Shown: positions 52,021-60,912, counted from the stretch's first letter. The stretch: 64,000 nucleotides of DNA from Hongsoonwoonella zoysiae (GCF_013266695.1 NZ_JABRXF010000003.1:682001-746000); one strand, 5' to 3'. Numbers and translations are program-made. Notes: generated by a model from the letters alone, not told the origin.

Positions 52021-52449
52021 ATGACGACGGCGAAACAGGGCGACAAGGTTCGCATCCACTACACTGGCAAGCTGACGGACGGGACGGAGTTCGATACTTC
52101 GGCGGGACGCGATCCGCTGGAATTCACGGTTGGGGCGGGAGAAATCATCAGCGGCCTCGACCGTGAGGTCGACGGCATGGAAATCGGCGAGAAGAAGAGC
52201 GTCACCATCCCTTCCGGCGATGCCTATGGCCCCCATCACGCCGACCGCGTGCAGCAGGTTCCGCGCGACATGATCCCACCGGAAATCGAACCGTCCATCG
52301 GCGCGCGCCTTCAGGCGACGACGGGAGACGGGAACATGCTCGTCTTCACCGTTACCGCCGCAGACGATGCGAGCGTTACACTCGACGCCAATCACCCGCT
52401 CGCCGGCCGGGACCTCGTCTTCGACGTGGAACTGGTTGAAATCGCCTGA
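52021..52449 (+). CDS. FKBP-type peptidyl-prolyl isomerase (SlyD-like)
   Basis: 142 residues from ATG 52021 (GAAGGA seven bases upstream). FKBP half: VRIHYTGKLTDGTEFDTSAG; then GAGEIISGLDREVDGMEIGEKKSVTIP; the inserted-in-flap chaperone domain (AYGPHHADRVQQVPRDMIPP) is SlyD-like; the closing half NHPLAGRDLVFDVELVEI completes the barrel. Catalyses proline cis-trans isomerisation and acts as a holdase. No histidine-rich metal tail is present. Stands alone, with its own terminator. Confidence 0.92.
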   Translation: MTTAKQGDKVRIHYTGKLTDGTEFDTSAGRDPLEFTVGAGEIISGLDREVDGMEIGEKKSVTIPSGDAYGPHHADRVQQVPRDMIPPEIEPSIGARLQATTGDGNMLVFTVTAADDASVTLDANHPLAGRDLVFDVELVEIA

Positions 52450-52480
52450 TCGGCGCTAGCGCGGATCAAGAAAACATAAA

Positions 52481-52509
52481 GGCCGCCGGAACGCTTCGGC
52501 GGCCTTTTT
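52481..52509. terminator. bidirectional terminator FKBP/thiolase
   Basis: Perfect eight-base stem GGCCGCCG/CGGCGGCC with an eight-base loop, followed by TTTTTC on the plus strand and preceded by AAAACATAAA, which gives a T-rich tail on the minus strand. It serves both convergent genes. Confidence 0.88.
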
Positions 52510-52531
52510 CATGGAACAGAACTTCGAGCGT

Positions 52532-53698
52532 TCAGCGGATCGGCTGAAGGATCGACACGTAATTGGCGACGGCGGCTCCGCCCATGTTGAAGACGCCGCC
52601 GAGTTCGGCATCCTTCACCTGGATGCCGCCGGCCTTGCCCGTAAGCTGCATTGCCGTCAGCACGTGCATGGAAACGCCGGTAGCGCCGATCGGATGACCC
52701 TTGGCCTTGAGCCCGCCCGAAGGATTGACCGGCAGCTTGCCGTCCATCTCGGTCCAGCCTTCCAGAATGGCGCGCTCGCCTTCACCTTCCGGCGCAAGGC
52801 CCATGGCCTCGTATTCGATGAGTTCGGCGATGGTGAAGCAGTCATGCGTCTCGACGAAAGAGAGATCGTCGAGCGTAACGCCCGCCTTGTCGAGCGCGCT
52901 GCGCCATGCCTCGCCACAGCCTTCGAATTTCAGGATGTCGCGTTTCGACATCGGCAGGAAATCCTGCACATGCGCCTGCGAGCGGAAGGCCACCGCCTTG
53001 TCGTGAGACAGGGCGGAGGAAATATCGGTGAGCACAAGCGCGGCCGCCCCATCGGAGACGAGCGAACAGTCGGTCCGCTTCAGCGGGCCGGCGACATAAG
53101 GATTCTTCTCGCTTTCAGCGCGGCAGAACTCGAAGCCCAGGTCCTTGCGCATCTGGGCGTAAGGGTTGTTCGCGCCGTTCTTGTGGTTCTTAGCGGCGAT
53201 CCTTGCGAGCGCGTCCGACTTGTCGCCGTACTTCTGGAAATAACCTTGGGCGATCTTTCCGAAAACGCCTGCAAAACCGGCCGGCGTGTCGCCGTCTTCC
53301 GGCAGATAGGACGCCTTCAGGAGATTTTTGCCGATTTCCGGTCCCGGCGTCGTCGTCATCTGCTCAACACCGACGACGAGAACACGGCGGGCGTCGCCCG
53401 ACCTGATCGCGCGCACCCCCTGATGAACGGCCGCCGATCCGGTCGCGCAGGCGTTTTCCACCCTGGTCGCCCTCTTGAAGCGCAGCGCGGGATCGGCCTG
53501 CAGGACAAGCGAGGCTGTGAAATCCTGCGCGGAGAAGCCCGCGTTGAAATGACCGAGAACGATCTCGTCGATATCCTTTGGCTCCAGCCCGGCATCGGCG
53601 ATCGCATCACGCGCGACCCGCACGATCAGGCTTTCGACGGTTTCTTCGGAATGTTTACCAAACGGCGTATGCGCCCAACCCACGATGGCGGCGGTCAT
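52532..53698 (-). CDS. acetyl-CoA acetyltransferase / SCP-x-like thiolase
   Basis: 388 residues. Thiolase fold with the nucleophile cysteine in RVENACATGSAA, the His of HDCFTIAE, and the C-terminal GGLKAKGHPIGATGVS with the active-site His; the usual C-terminal CxG motif is replaced by GGVFNMGGAAVANY. These features fit the SCP-x/acetyl-CoA acetyltransferase (PaaJ-like, lipid-transfer-type) thiolase group, which lacks the second catalytic cysteine. It cleaves or condenses acyl-CoAs. Possible use in acetoacetyl-CoA or beta-ketoadipyl metabolism; no other beta-oxidation genes are adjacent. Confidence 0.88.
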   Translation of the reverse strand: MTAAIVGWAHTPFGKHSEETVESLIVRVARDAIADAGLEPKDIDEIVLGHFNAGFSAQDFTASLVLQADPALRFKRATRVENACATGSAAVHQGVRAIRSGDARRVLVVGVEQMTTTPGPEIGKNLLKASYLPEDGDTPAGFAGVFGKIAQGYFQKYGDKSDALARIAAKNHKNGANNPYAQMRKDLGFEFCRAESEKNPYVAGPLKRTDCSLVSDGAAALVLTDISSALSHDKAVAFRSQAHVQDFLPMSKRDILKFEGCGEAWRSALDKAGVTLDDLSFVETHDCFTIAELIEYEAMGLAPEGEGERAILEGWTEMDGKLPVNPSGGLKAKGHPIGATGVSMHVLTAMQLTGKAGGIQVKDAELGGVFNMGGAAVANYVSILQPIR

Positions 53699-53832
53699 TG
53701 CTCGATCTCCCGTGACATGACAGGACTATATACGAATTCGGGCCGGATCGTTTCACCTTCGGCCCGCCAAGGCAAGAGATTTATTTACGAATACGTCAAT
53801 CTATCGTATTTACGTCCTTTAATATCAATAAG

Positions 53833-54645
53833 TTATTCTGGATTACCTGTTCGACCCAGGCCATATTGCCATGCCCATGACATGCCGGCTTCCGTCGTAT
53901 CGCGCGGCTGATATTCCGCGGCGACGAGGCCTCTGTAGTCCTTCATCACGAGACGCTGCATGACATAGGAATAGTTGATCTCCCCCGTATCCGGCTCGCC
54001 CCGGTCGGGCACCGCGGCGATCTGGATGTGGCCGATCCGGTTCCAATAGCGCTCCAGCCTGTTGACGATATTCCCCTGCTGAAGCTGCACGTGGTAGATG
54101 TCGAAGAGGAGCTTGATCCGCTCGGAACCCACGGCGTCGAGCACCTCTACCGCCTGTTCCACGCTTGTCAGGAAATAAGTTGGCCGGTCGATCGTGTTGA
54201 GTGGCTCGATCAGTAGCGTAATCCCGGAGGAACCCACCTTGTCGGCCGCTATCCTCAAGTTCGCGACGAAAGTGTCGAAAGCGCCATCGCGCGCTTCTTC
54301 CGAAACGTTTCCGGCCATCACATGGATCATGCGCACACCGAGCGCCTTGGCATAGGAAAGCGCCAGGTCGAAGCCGCGCTGGAATTCTTCCTCCCGCCCC
54401 GGAACGGCGGCAAGGCCGAGTTCTCCGGCCTGCGTGTCTCCGGGCGGCGTGTCTCCGGGCGGCGTGTTGATGCCGGTGAGCCTCACAAGGCTCCGTTCCA
54501 GCGCCGCGGCGATATCCTCGACAGGGTGCTCGTAGGGCCAATGACATTCCACACAGTCAAAGCCCGCCGCCTTTGCCGCTTCGAAACGCTCCAAAAACGG
54601 ACGCTCGGCGAACAGGAATGTGATATTTGCCGCGAGTTGAAACAC
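53833..54645 (-). CDS. hyi: hydroxypyruvate isomerase
   Basis: 270 residues from GTG 54645, with GGAGGGG upstream; a TTG at 54660 is less likely. AP-endonuclease-2/xylose-isomerase-type TIM barrel with LAANITFLFAERPFLERFEAAKAAGFDCVECHWP in part, HVMAGNVSEEA, LIEPLNTID, FDIYHVQLQQG and GHIQIAAVPDRGEPDTGEINY holding the metal ligands. It interconverts hydroxypyruvate and tartronate semialdehyde. The loop PPGDTPPGDTQAGE is lengthened by a 15-bp tandem duplication. No glyoxylate carboligase or reductase gene is adjacent. Confidence 0.9.
   Translation of the reverse strand: MFQLAANITFLFAERPFLERFEAAKAAGFDCVECHWPYEHPVEDIAAALERSLVRLTGINTPPGDTPPGDTQAGELGLAAVPGREEEFQRGFDLALSYAKALGVRMIHVMAGNVSEEARDGAFDTFVANLRIAADKVGSSGITLLIEPLNTIDRPTYFLTSVEQAVEVLDAVGSERIKLLFDIYHVQLQQGNIVNRLERYWNRIGHIQIAAVPDRGEPDTGEINYSYVMQRLVMKDYRGLVAAEYQPRDTTEAGMSWAWQYGLGRTGNPE
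54436..54465. repeat. 15-bp tandem duplication inside hyi
   Basis: Two exact copies of GTCTCCGGGCGGCGT (54436-54450, 54451-54465), flanked by a third partial match. In frame it adds one PPGDT unit to a surface loop of hydroxypyruvate isomerase. Confidence 0.9.
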
Positions 54646-54754
54646 GCCACCCCTCCGCAACTTTGTGGAATCGCAAGGTAACCCAGCAGAATTCTTGAAC
54701 CAAGGTGCAACGGGTGGTTATTTCAGTGCCATCTCCGCGCAAAGGACATTTCCC

Positions 54755-55534
54755 ATGCCCGACACCCTGCCCGTTTCGGCCTTCATCATCGCCAGGAACG
54801 AAGCCGACCGGATCGGGCGAGCGATCGACAGCGTCATCGGTCTGTTCGATGAAGTGATCGTCGTCGACAGCGGGTCGAGCGACGGCACGCCTGCGGTGGC
54901 CGAAGCGCGCGGCGCGCGCGTCATGCATAACGACTGGCCAGGATACGGACCGCAAAAGAGATTTGCCGAAGACCGGTGCCGAAACCGCTGGCTCTTCAAC
55001 CTCGATGCGGATGAGGCCGTGACGCCCGATCTTGCGAATGAGATCCGGAACCTGTTCGAGACCGGACGGATTTCGGAGGCGGATTGCTGGCAGGTATCGA
55101 TCGACGACGTCTATGCCCACGAAACAGGCCCCGCGCCCTGGGCCTACGGATATATCCAGATCCGGCTTTACGACCGCGAAAAAGGGCGGTTTTCGGAATC
55201 GACCGTGCATGACACGGTCCGACCGGTACCAGGTGCGCGCATGGGTCGTCTCAAGGCGGTGATGGAGCACCGTTCGATCCGCTCCATCGGGTTTCAGGTC
55301 GAAAAGATGAACCGCTATTCGGCCATGCAGGTGGCAGACCTCGCCGAACACGGCCGCAGGCTGCCGCGCTGGCGCCTCCTGACGGAATTTCCCGTGTCCT
55401 TCCTCAAGGCTTATTTCGGCAGGCGTTATGCTCTTTACGGCTGGTGGGGCGTCATCATCTCGATAAATTACGCCTACTCGCGCTTCCTGCGCGTGGCCAA
55501 GGCTTACGAAGCGCAGCTCGGCACAAGCCGCTGA
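54755..55534 (+). CDS. family 2 glycosyltransferase (LPS core type)
   Basis: 259 residues from ATG 54755 (AAGGA eight bases upstream). GT-A fold: VSAFIIARNEADRIGRAIDSV, IVVDSGSSDGTPAVAE and the DXD-like LFNLDADEAVTPDL. The combination QKRFAEDRC...RWLFNLDADE and C-terminal LPRWRLLTEFPVSFLKAYFGRR is that of WaaE/KdtX-type glycosyltransferases, which add a sugar to the lipopolysaccharide inner core. Acts at the inner membrane's cytoplasmic face. Its last 31 bp overlap the end of the converging histidine kinase gene. Confidence 0.88.
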   Translation: MPDTLPVSAFIIARNEADRIGRAIDSVIGLFDEVIVVDSGSSDGTPAVAEARGARVMHNDWPGYGPQKRFAEDRCRNRWLFNLDADEAVTPDLANEIRNLFETGRISEADCWQVSIDDVYAHETGPAPWAYGYIQIRLYDREKGRFSESTVHDTVRPVPGARMGRLKAVMEHRSIRSIGFQVEKMNRYSAMQVADLAEHGRRLPRWRLLTEFPVSFLKAYFGRRYALYGWWGVIISINYAYSRFLRVAKAYEAQLGTSR

Positions 55535-56898
55535 ACGCAGCTTCTTCCCGCTTCCGCTTTCGTCGGCAGGATGATCGTGAAGCAGGTGCCTTCGCCGGGG
55601 CGCGATATCACGTCGATGCGCCCGCCATGTTTCGTAACCACGATATCGTGCACGATCGCCAGCCCCTGCCCTGTGCCTTCGCCCACATCCTTCGTGGTGA
55701 AGAAGGGGTCGAAGATACGCTCCAGGTTCTCGGCCGTGATTCCCACGCCGCTGTCTTCGATCTCTATCATGATCTCATGCGGCTGTTCATGACGGGTGCG
55801 GATCGCAATGAAACCGCGCTCTCCGCCTCGCACCTGTCTGGAAACCTTCAACGCCTGAACGGCATTCACAACGAGATTGAGCCAGACCTGACCCAATTCG
55901 TTGGAATAGGCTTCGATCTCCGGCAGTGCCGGATCCAGATCCAGGATGACATCCGCGACATGCTTTATATCGTTACGGCAGATTATCGTCGTCCCCTCAA
56001 GCGCCTCATTGACGTTGCAAGGGGCGGCAACGCCGCTTCCCGGATGGCTTAATCCGCGCATCGAAGCGACAATCCGGCCGATCTGATCGATCCCGGCGAT
56101 AGCCTCCGAAATCGCGGCGGGAATCTCCTTGCGCAGATAATCGGGATCTTCGCCGCCGCCCCCGGATGCGCCATCGACAGCCTTTTCGTTCAGGAGCGCC
56201 GGCAGCGAATTCTCGAGAAACCGAAGGTTGTCTCCGACGAATTGAACGGGCGTATTGATCTCATGCGCTATCCCACTGGCGAGCGTACCGAGCGCCTCCA
56301 GCTTCTGGTGCTGACGGGTTCTGACGGCTTGCTGTCGCGCGGCGCGCGCCGCCGCCTGGCGTTGAACCGCTTCGTGGCCCGCATGCGCGATAGTCTCGAA
56401 CAATTCTTCATCGTCGCGGTCGAACGCGCCGGGCGTGCCCTTGAGGCAAAAAACCATGCTCTCGCCATCAGCGAGCTTTTTCGTCGAGACGAGCGCTGAA
56501 CGGCCAAGCTCGCGAATTTCCTCGCCGGCGGTCTTCCAGAAGGCGCGTTCGGCGAGATCGTCGATCCGGTTCAGCCCCTTCGAGCCGACAGCGGCAATGA
56601 GACCGGAGAGATCCTCCTTGAGGACGTTCTCACTGGCAAGGCGGGCCCCTTCCACCTGGTAACCGGGCGACTTTCGACGGATAAAGAGGACGGAAGCCGG
56701 CGCGAATGCGGCCGCGAACTCGCGCGCCGCCCCTTGAGCGAAAGTTTCGGCATCGGTTTCTTCCGTGAAAAGTCGAAGGAGATTGGCAAGCGTCCCGGAA
56801 GTGTCGCGCGCCGCCGGCCACAAGGGCCGGATACTGCCGTCGTTCAATGCACTGGCGGGGCGGAACTCGACAACGCCTTTTGATGATCTTCGCGCCAC
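55504..56898 (-). CDS. sensor histidine kinase with GAF-like domain
   Basis: 464 residues, start GTG 56898. No membrane segment. N-terminal GAF-like domain (about 38-185), then a short helical region rich in alanine and glutamine (HEAVQRQAAARAARQQAV), HisKA with phospho-acceptor His212 in ASGIAHEINTPVQFVGDNL, and HATPase with N-box LVVNAVQAL and G-boxes DSGVGIT and GTGQGLAIVHDIV. The HEINTP motif is characteristic of sensors with a dedicated LuxR-type response regulator. A regulator of exactly that type lies 460 bp upstream on the same strand. Convergent overlap of 31 bp with the glycosyltransferase gene. Confidence 0.88.
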   Translation of the reverse strand: MARRSSKGVVEFRPASALNDGSIRPLWPAARDTSGTLANLLRLFTEETDAETFAQGAAREFAAAFAPASVLFIRRKSPGYQVEGARLASENVLKEDLSGLIAAVGSKGLNRIDDLAERAFWKTAGEEIRELGRSALVSTKKLADGESMVFCLKGTPGAFDRDDEELFETIAHAGHEAVQRQAAARAARQQAVRTRQHQKLEALGTLASGIAHEINTPVQFVGDNLRFLENSLPALLNEKAVDGASGGGGEDPDYLRKEIPAAISEAIAGIDQIGRIVASMRGLSHPGSGVAAPCNVNEALEGTTIICRNDIKHVADVILDLDPALPEIEAYSNELGQVWLNLVVNAVQALKVSRQVRGGERGFIAIRTRHEQPHEIMIEIEDSGVGITAENLERIFDPFFTTKDVGEGTGQGLAIVHDIVVTKHGGRIDVISRPGEGTCFTIILPTKAEAGRSCVQRLVPSCAS

Positions 56899-57360
56899 GC
56901 CCCGGCCCCTTGCACTGCTGCTTCACCGCAACATTAGGCGATGCCGTTTTCGCAAGAGTTTGCCCTTTTGCTAAAAATCGAACTATCGTGAGAAAAGCCG
57001 CCCTTTCGGCGTTGCCGATTGAAAGGATTTCGTTTTTTCGAAAATCCACTCCCGCGTCGATACAAGCGATTAATCTTAACCCGGGCTATCGCACGAAATT
57101 ATAGCCGATGTCCCAATACGGGGATTTGGACGAAACCATTCAGATGGCATCTATGGTTCAAAGGAACCGGCAGCGGCAGTGACGGGTGCAGCTCCCAGTC
57201 GTCATTGGATACCGCACTTCCTTCACCGGGCCCTGTCTTGCTCCTGACAGCGCCCAACAGCACAACGGACTGAAAGGCGCGTTGCAGACCGGCAGCGCGC
57301 CTTGTTCGTTCTTGGATTGACCCGGCGGATTATAGCTGAACTCGGTAGGACATTTACCGT
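56899..57360. other. gap between response regulator and kinase genes
   Basis: No gene supported in 460 bases. Both flanking genes read leftward, so the kinase promoter should be here; the length also leaves room for a small RNA. No strong hairpin or known motif seen. Confidence 0.5.
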
Positions 57361-58347
57361 TCAGGCGTCGGCAATCGCCCGGCGGTCCCTCAAAAGATGA
57401 TTTGGAAAGACGCTGTAGACGAGGCGCATGAGATCCGACTGCCTGTTCGTACGTGTCTTCTGGTAAATGCGCTTGAGGTAGGTGCGCGCGGATTGCACGG
57501 AGAGCCCGCAAGCCTCGGCCGCCTCCGCGACGCTGAGCCCGAGGGCGAGATTATAGACCAGTGAGGCTTCGCTGCGCGTCAGCTTCAGGACGTCGCCGAT
57601 AACGGTCGAGCAAGGCGGGTCCACCTCTTCCGGATCGGTTGCGATGAGGACAACATAGCCGCTGTCTTCCTGCGGCCTCAGCGTTGCCGAGAGGGGAAAC
57701 ATCGCATCCTTTCGCGCAAGGCCCAGCTGAACCGCCTCTCCTGTCGCGCGCACCTTTTCCACCAAAAGACCCAGGTCAATCGGGCGGTCGTCGTCGAGGA
57801 GCTTCACGCTGCCGTCGGCGGCGGTGCGCAAACTCTGCCCAGCCTGCAGCATGCGTTGCGCGGTCGCGTTGGTATAAAGCGGTTGCTCGCTCTCTCCAAA
57901 AACGAAGATCCCGGCGGAAACCAGGTCGAACGCCTTGAACTCGGCAAAGGTATCCATTGCCTGGCGCCGTCTTTCGCGGTCGGCAAGCGCGGCTTCGATG
58001 CCGCTCATGAGTTCTTCCGGCGAGCAAGGCTTGGTGAAGAAACGAAAGACCCCTGCCACATTGATCGCCGCCGTGGCGACCTCAAGATCGCTGCTGCCGG
58101 TCAGCATGATGGCGCAGGTGTCGACCCCCCGTGCGCGCAGCGTGCTGAGGAGTTGAACCCCGTCCATTCCCGGCATGCGCATATCGCAGACGATGACATC
58201 GGGCTGCAGTTCGATCGCGGTATCAAGGGCGTCCCGGGGGTCTGTCTCGAAGCACAGGCTCCAGCGCTTCCCGACCGATGACAATTGCCGCTGAAGCGCG
58301 TTCAAAATGCGTATCTCGTCATCTATGAACATTATTGTCGGGCGCAT
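57361..58347 (-). CDS. response regulator with receiver, PAS-like and LuxR-type domains
   Basis: 328 residues from ATG 58347 (GACGAGG upstream). Receiver domain about 1-120 with acidic pair FIDDE, phospho-acceptor Asp55 in VIVCDMRMPGMDG, and Lys in FRFFTKPCSPEEL. The middle (about 130-240) looks PAS-like (DLVSAGIFVFGESEQPLYTNATAQRML). The C-terminal LuxR/FixJ-type helix-turn-helix is LTRSEASLVYNLALGLSVAEAAEACGLSVQSARTYLKRIYQKT. It would activate transcription when phosphorylated by the kinase encoded downstream. Target genes are unknown. Confidence 0.88.
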   Translation of the reverse strand: MRPTIMFIDDEIRILNALQRQLSSVGKRWSLCFETDPRDALDTAIELQPDVIVCDMRMPGMDGVQLLSTLRARGVDTCAIMLTGSSDLEVATAAINVAGVFRFFTKPCSPEELMSGIEAALADRERRRQAMDTFAEFKAFDLVSAGIFVFGESEQPLYTNATAQRMLQAGQSLRTAADGSVKLLDDDRPIDLGLLVEKVRATGEAVQLGLARKDAMFPLSATLRPQEDSGYVVLIATDPEEVDPPCSTVIGDVLKLTRSEASLVYNLALGLSVAEAAEACGLSVQSARTYLKRIYQKTRTNRQSDLMRLVYSVFPNHLLRDRRAIADA

Positions 58348-58577
58348 GGCGACCTCGTCCTTCCCCGCTTGGCCCTTCGGCAACTGCCGCCGTTTGCCAG
58401 GCTTTTCACCGCAACCAGTAGTGGCAAGCCGACTTAAAGGAGTTTAACGACCTCAGAATAATCCGGCCATGATTAGCGCTCCCTTAAGATCGGGAATTGG
58501 CATGCAAGGATGACAAGCCGGGAAGGCGCGGCTATAGCGCTCCCCTGTATTGCCCGTCGCAGCATCGGATCGCCCGC

Positions 58578-59795
58578 ATGGCAGAAGCCCACGCAAATAT
58601 CGCAATAATCGGCGCCGGTCCCGCAGGGCTCATCGCCGCGGACCGTCTGTCGTCCAGCGGATACCCGGTGACGCTCTACGAGCGCATGCCCTCGATCGCG
58701 CGCAAGCTCTTGATGGCCGGGCGTGGCGGACTCAACCTCACCCACAGCGAGGATTTGCTGGATTTCCTGTCCAAATATCGCGAGGCCCGCGGCTTTCTGG
58801 CGCCTCTGATCCGCGAATTCGACCAGCGGGGCTTGCGGGACTGGTGCCACGGGCTTGGCCTGGACACCTTCGTGGGATCTAGCGGGCGCGTGTTTCCCTC
58901 CTCGCTCAAGGCATCGCCACTGGTTCGCGCTCTTGCAGGAAGGCTTGCCCGGCAAGGCGTCGAGATCAAAACCGGCTGCGAATGGAAAGGCTTCGACAGC
59001 GCAGGCAACCTCTTGATCGACGGCCGCGACGGCGAAGAAACCGTAGATCGTCCCGCTGCCGTGCTGCTGGCGCTTGGCGGCGCGAGCTGGCCTCGCCTCG
59101 GCTCCACCGGCGGCTGGACGGGCACGCTTGACGACCTGGGAGTGCCTGTCAAAGCGCTCCAGCCTTCGAATTGCGGTTTCAAGGTCGCCTGGAGCCCTTT
59201 TTTCGCCGAGCGTTTCGCCGGATTGCCGCTCAAGCGGATCCGCGTCACCTTCGCCGACAGGACGGTGATGGGCGAGGCGATGATCACCAAAAGCGGCATC
59301 GAAGGCGGCGCGATTTATGCGCTTTCCGCCGATCTGCGCATGGCGATCGAGGCAAACGGGCCGGCAACGGCGATTCTCGATCTCAGACCCGACATGACGG
59401 AGGACACGCTGACCGGACGGCTTTTACGCCCGCGCGGCAAGCAGTCGGCCAGCACATTCTTGAGAAAAGCCGCATCGCTCCCCCCTGTCGCGATCGCACT
59501 GCTGCGCGAGGTCGGGCCATTGCCATCTAGCCCGCGGGAAATCGCGCGGCTGATCAAGGCGTATCCCCTGACGCTTTCCGGTACGGAGCCGATAGATCGG
59601 GCGATCTCCAGCGCAGGGGGGATATCGCTCGATGCGCTGGATCAAAACATGATGCTGAAATCCCGCCCCGGCGTCTTCGCCGCCGGAGAGATGCTCGATT
59701 GGGAAGCGCCGACAGGTGGCTATCTTCTGCAGGCGACCTTCGCGACGGGCCTTGCGGCGGCAAGAGGCATCGAGCGCTGGTTGAAAGGCGTATGA
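58578..59795 (+). CDS. HI0933-type (TIGR03862-like) flavoprotein oxidoreductase
   Basis: 405 residues from ATG 58578; the ribosome site is weak. N-terminal dinucleotide fold NIAIIGAGPAGLIAADRLSSSGYPVTLYE, then the family's MPSIARKLLMAGRGGLNLTHSED and ALGGASWPRLGSTGGW motifs, and the closing MLDWEAPTGGYLLQATFATGLAAARGI FAD motif. The HI0933 family is widespread but of unknown substrate; members are tied to tRNA or cofactor metabolism only by guess. The gene stands alone between the divergent response regulator gene and a terminator. Confidence 0.88.
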   Translation: MAEAHANIAIIGAGPAGLIAADRLSSSGYPVTLYERMPSIARKLLMAGRGGLNLTHSEDLLDFLSKYREARGFLAPLIREFDQRGLRDWCHGLGLDTFVGSSGRVFPSSLKASPLVRALAGRLARQGVEIKTGCEWKGFDSAGNLLIDGRDGEETVDRPAAVLLALGGASWPRLGSTGGWTGTLDDLGVPVKALQPSNCGFKVAWSPFFAERFAGLPLKRIRVTFADRTVMGEAMITKSGIEGGAIYALSADLRMAIEANGPATAILDLRPDMTEDTLTGRLLRPRGKQSASTFLRKAASLPPVAIALLREVGPLPSSPREIARLIKAYPLTLSGTEPIDRAISSAGGISLDALDQNMMLKSRPGVFAAGEMLDWEAPTGGYLLQATFATGLAAARGIERWLKGV

Positions 59796-59799
59796 CGAA

Positions 59800-59829
59800 A
59801 AAACCTCCGGCAGGGCCTCCGGAGGTTTT
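59800..59829. terminator. bidirectional terminator flavoprotein/BA14K genes
   Basis: AAACCTCCGG (59801-59810) and CCGGAGGTTT (59819-59828), eight-base loop; A-run on the left and T-run on the right, so it works for both convergent genes. It starts 5 nt past the flavoprotein stop. Confidence 0.88.
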
Positions 59830-59850
59830 CTATGTGGTCGAATTTGCCGA

Positions 59851-60189
59851 TTATCTGCAAAAGCGAGCCCTGCCCGGCCTGTAGAAGTAATACCCGGTTT
59901 CCGGATTGAACGTCCGATACTTCGACGAACAATATTCGTACCACGCAGGCGTCCAGGGTTCGGGCGGGCTGTAGTAAACGGGGCCGGGTTCGACATAGGC
60001 CGGAGGCGGCGCATAGCGCGGTGCGGCGAGCGCCGAACCGATGACCGCTCCGGCAACGAAGCCGCCGGCGGCTGCCGCGCCCGGGCTCCAGTACCATTTC
60101 TTGGCCTGAGCTTCGCCGGCCCCGGTGGAAAGGGCGGCGACGGTGGTGGCGGCCACTGCAAGGCTGGTGATTGCGAGTTTCTTCATCAT
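59851..60189 (-). CDS. BA14K family secreted protein
   Basis: 112 residues from ATG 60189 (AGAGGG seven bases upstream; ATG 60186 is also possible). A signal peptide (KKLAITSLAVAATTVAALSTGAGEAQA) is followed by a Gly/Ala-rich hydrophobic stretch (SPGAAAAGGFVAGAVIGSALAA), a Pro/Tyr-rich segment and the C-terminal BA14K motif WYEYCSSKYRTFNPETGYYFYRPGRARFC with two cysteines. Brucella BA14K is immunoreactive and lectin-like; a role in envelope or carbohydrate binding is known for it and inferred here. Confidence 0.87.
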   Translation of the reverse strand: MMKKLAITSLAVAATTVAALSTGAGEAQAKKWYWSPGAAAAGGFVAGAVIGSALAAPRYAPPPAYVEPGPVYYSPPEPWTPAWYEYCSSKYRTFNPETGYYFYRPGRARFCR

Positions 60190-60607
60190 GGCATTACCCT
60201 CTGTCTGGATTTCCCTGCGGTCTGATCCGTGTTCGGTTTCGATCGGGAGGCGGTTGATCCGCCCGCCGATGATCAGAAAGTAGGCCCCTGAGGAATTTTG
60301 CGATGTGACAGGCATCACGCGCCTGCGGTTTCCGGTTTGGCACCGAAATCCCGCATGTAAAAGCGGCGTAGCGTCATTGCGCTGTTGCGAGCGGCATGGG
60401 ACGGGTTTAAAGTGCGCGCGTGCGGTGTAAGCCGCACAACGACGGGTTTGAGAATTCATTCCCCGGTTAAGACTGTGACGTTGGGCGCAAGGCCGATAAG
60501 GCCGCCACGCCGGATTGAACTGCCTTTCCCGCAACTGAATGAACTGACCGTCTCCACCTATCGCTTTCGGGCGACGACTTAAACTACCGCGGGACAGGAG
60601 TTTCCCC
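60190..60607. other. divergent control region BA14K/cold-shock gene
   Basis: No gene supported. It contains the BA14K promoter and the long 5' leader expected for a cold-shock gene. A good Shine-Dalgarno sequence (CAGGAG) lies seven bases before the cold-shock ATG. No recognised RNA motif. Confidence 0.5.
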
Positions 60608-60820
60608 ATGCGCCAGACTGGCACCCTCAAGTTCTTCAACCATGATCGCGGCTTCGGCTTCATCACGCCGGCTGACGGCGGCAAGGACATTTTCGTTCAC
60701 ATCACCGCTTTCGAGCGCTCCGGCGTTGCCGTCCCGGCGGAAGGCGCTTCGCTTTCCTACATCGCCGAAGAAGACCGCCGCGGCCGTGGCCTTCAGGCCG
60801 CTCAGATCGAGCTTGCCTGA
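60608..60820 (+). CDS. cold-shock domain protein (CspA family)
   Basis: 70 residues with an excellent ribosome site. The cold-shock OB fold is complete: RNP1 FNHDRGFGFITP (K-G-F-G-F-I type), RNP2 DIFVHITAF, and closing AAQIEL. It binds single-stranded RNA and DNA and acts as an RNA chaperone at low temperature or in stationary phase. Stands alone with its own terminator. Confidence 0.94.
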   Translation: MRQTGTLKFFNHDRGFGFITPADGGKDIFVHITAFERSGVAVPAEGASLSYIAEEDRRGRGLQAAQIELA

Positions 60821-60853
60821 TATCCGGCACTGTCGGATCGCCAAGCGTTGGAG

Positions 60854-60881
60854 AACGCCGCCGGTTTCCGGCGGCGTTTTT
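60854..60881 (+). terminator. terminator after cold-shock gene
   Basis: Perfect eleven-base stem AACGCCGCCGG/CCGGCGGCGTT with a TTT loop, then TTTG, 33 nt past the stop. Strong intrinsic terminator. Confidence 0.88.
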
Positions 60882-60898
60882 GTTATGTGGTTAATGCC

Positions 60899-60912
60899 TA
60901 GGGTCTGGACCC
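60899..60912 (+). repeat. short palindromic intergenic motif, copy 2
   Basis: TAGGGTCTGGACCC, identical to the minus-strand sequence at 6433-6446. Lies just past the cold-shock terminator and upstream of the LacI-type gene. Confidence 0.5.
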
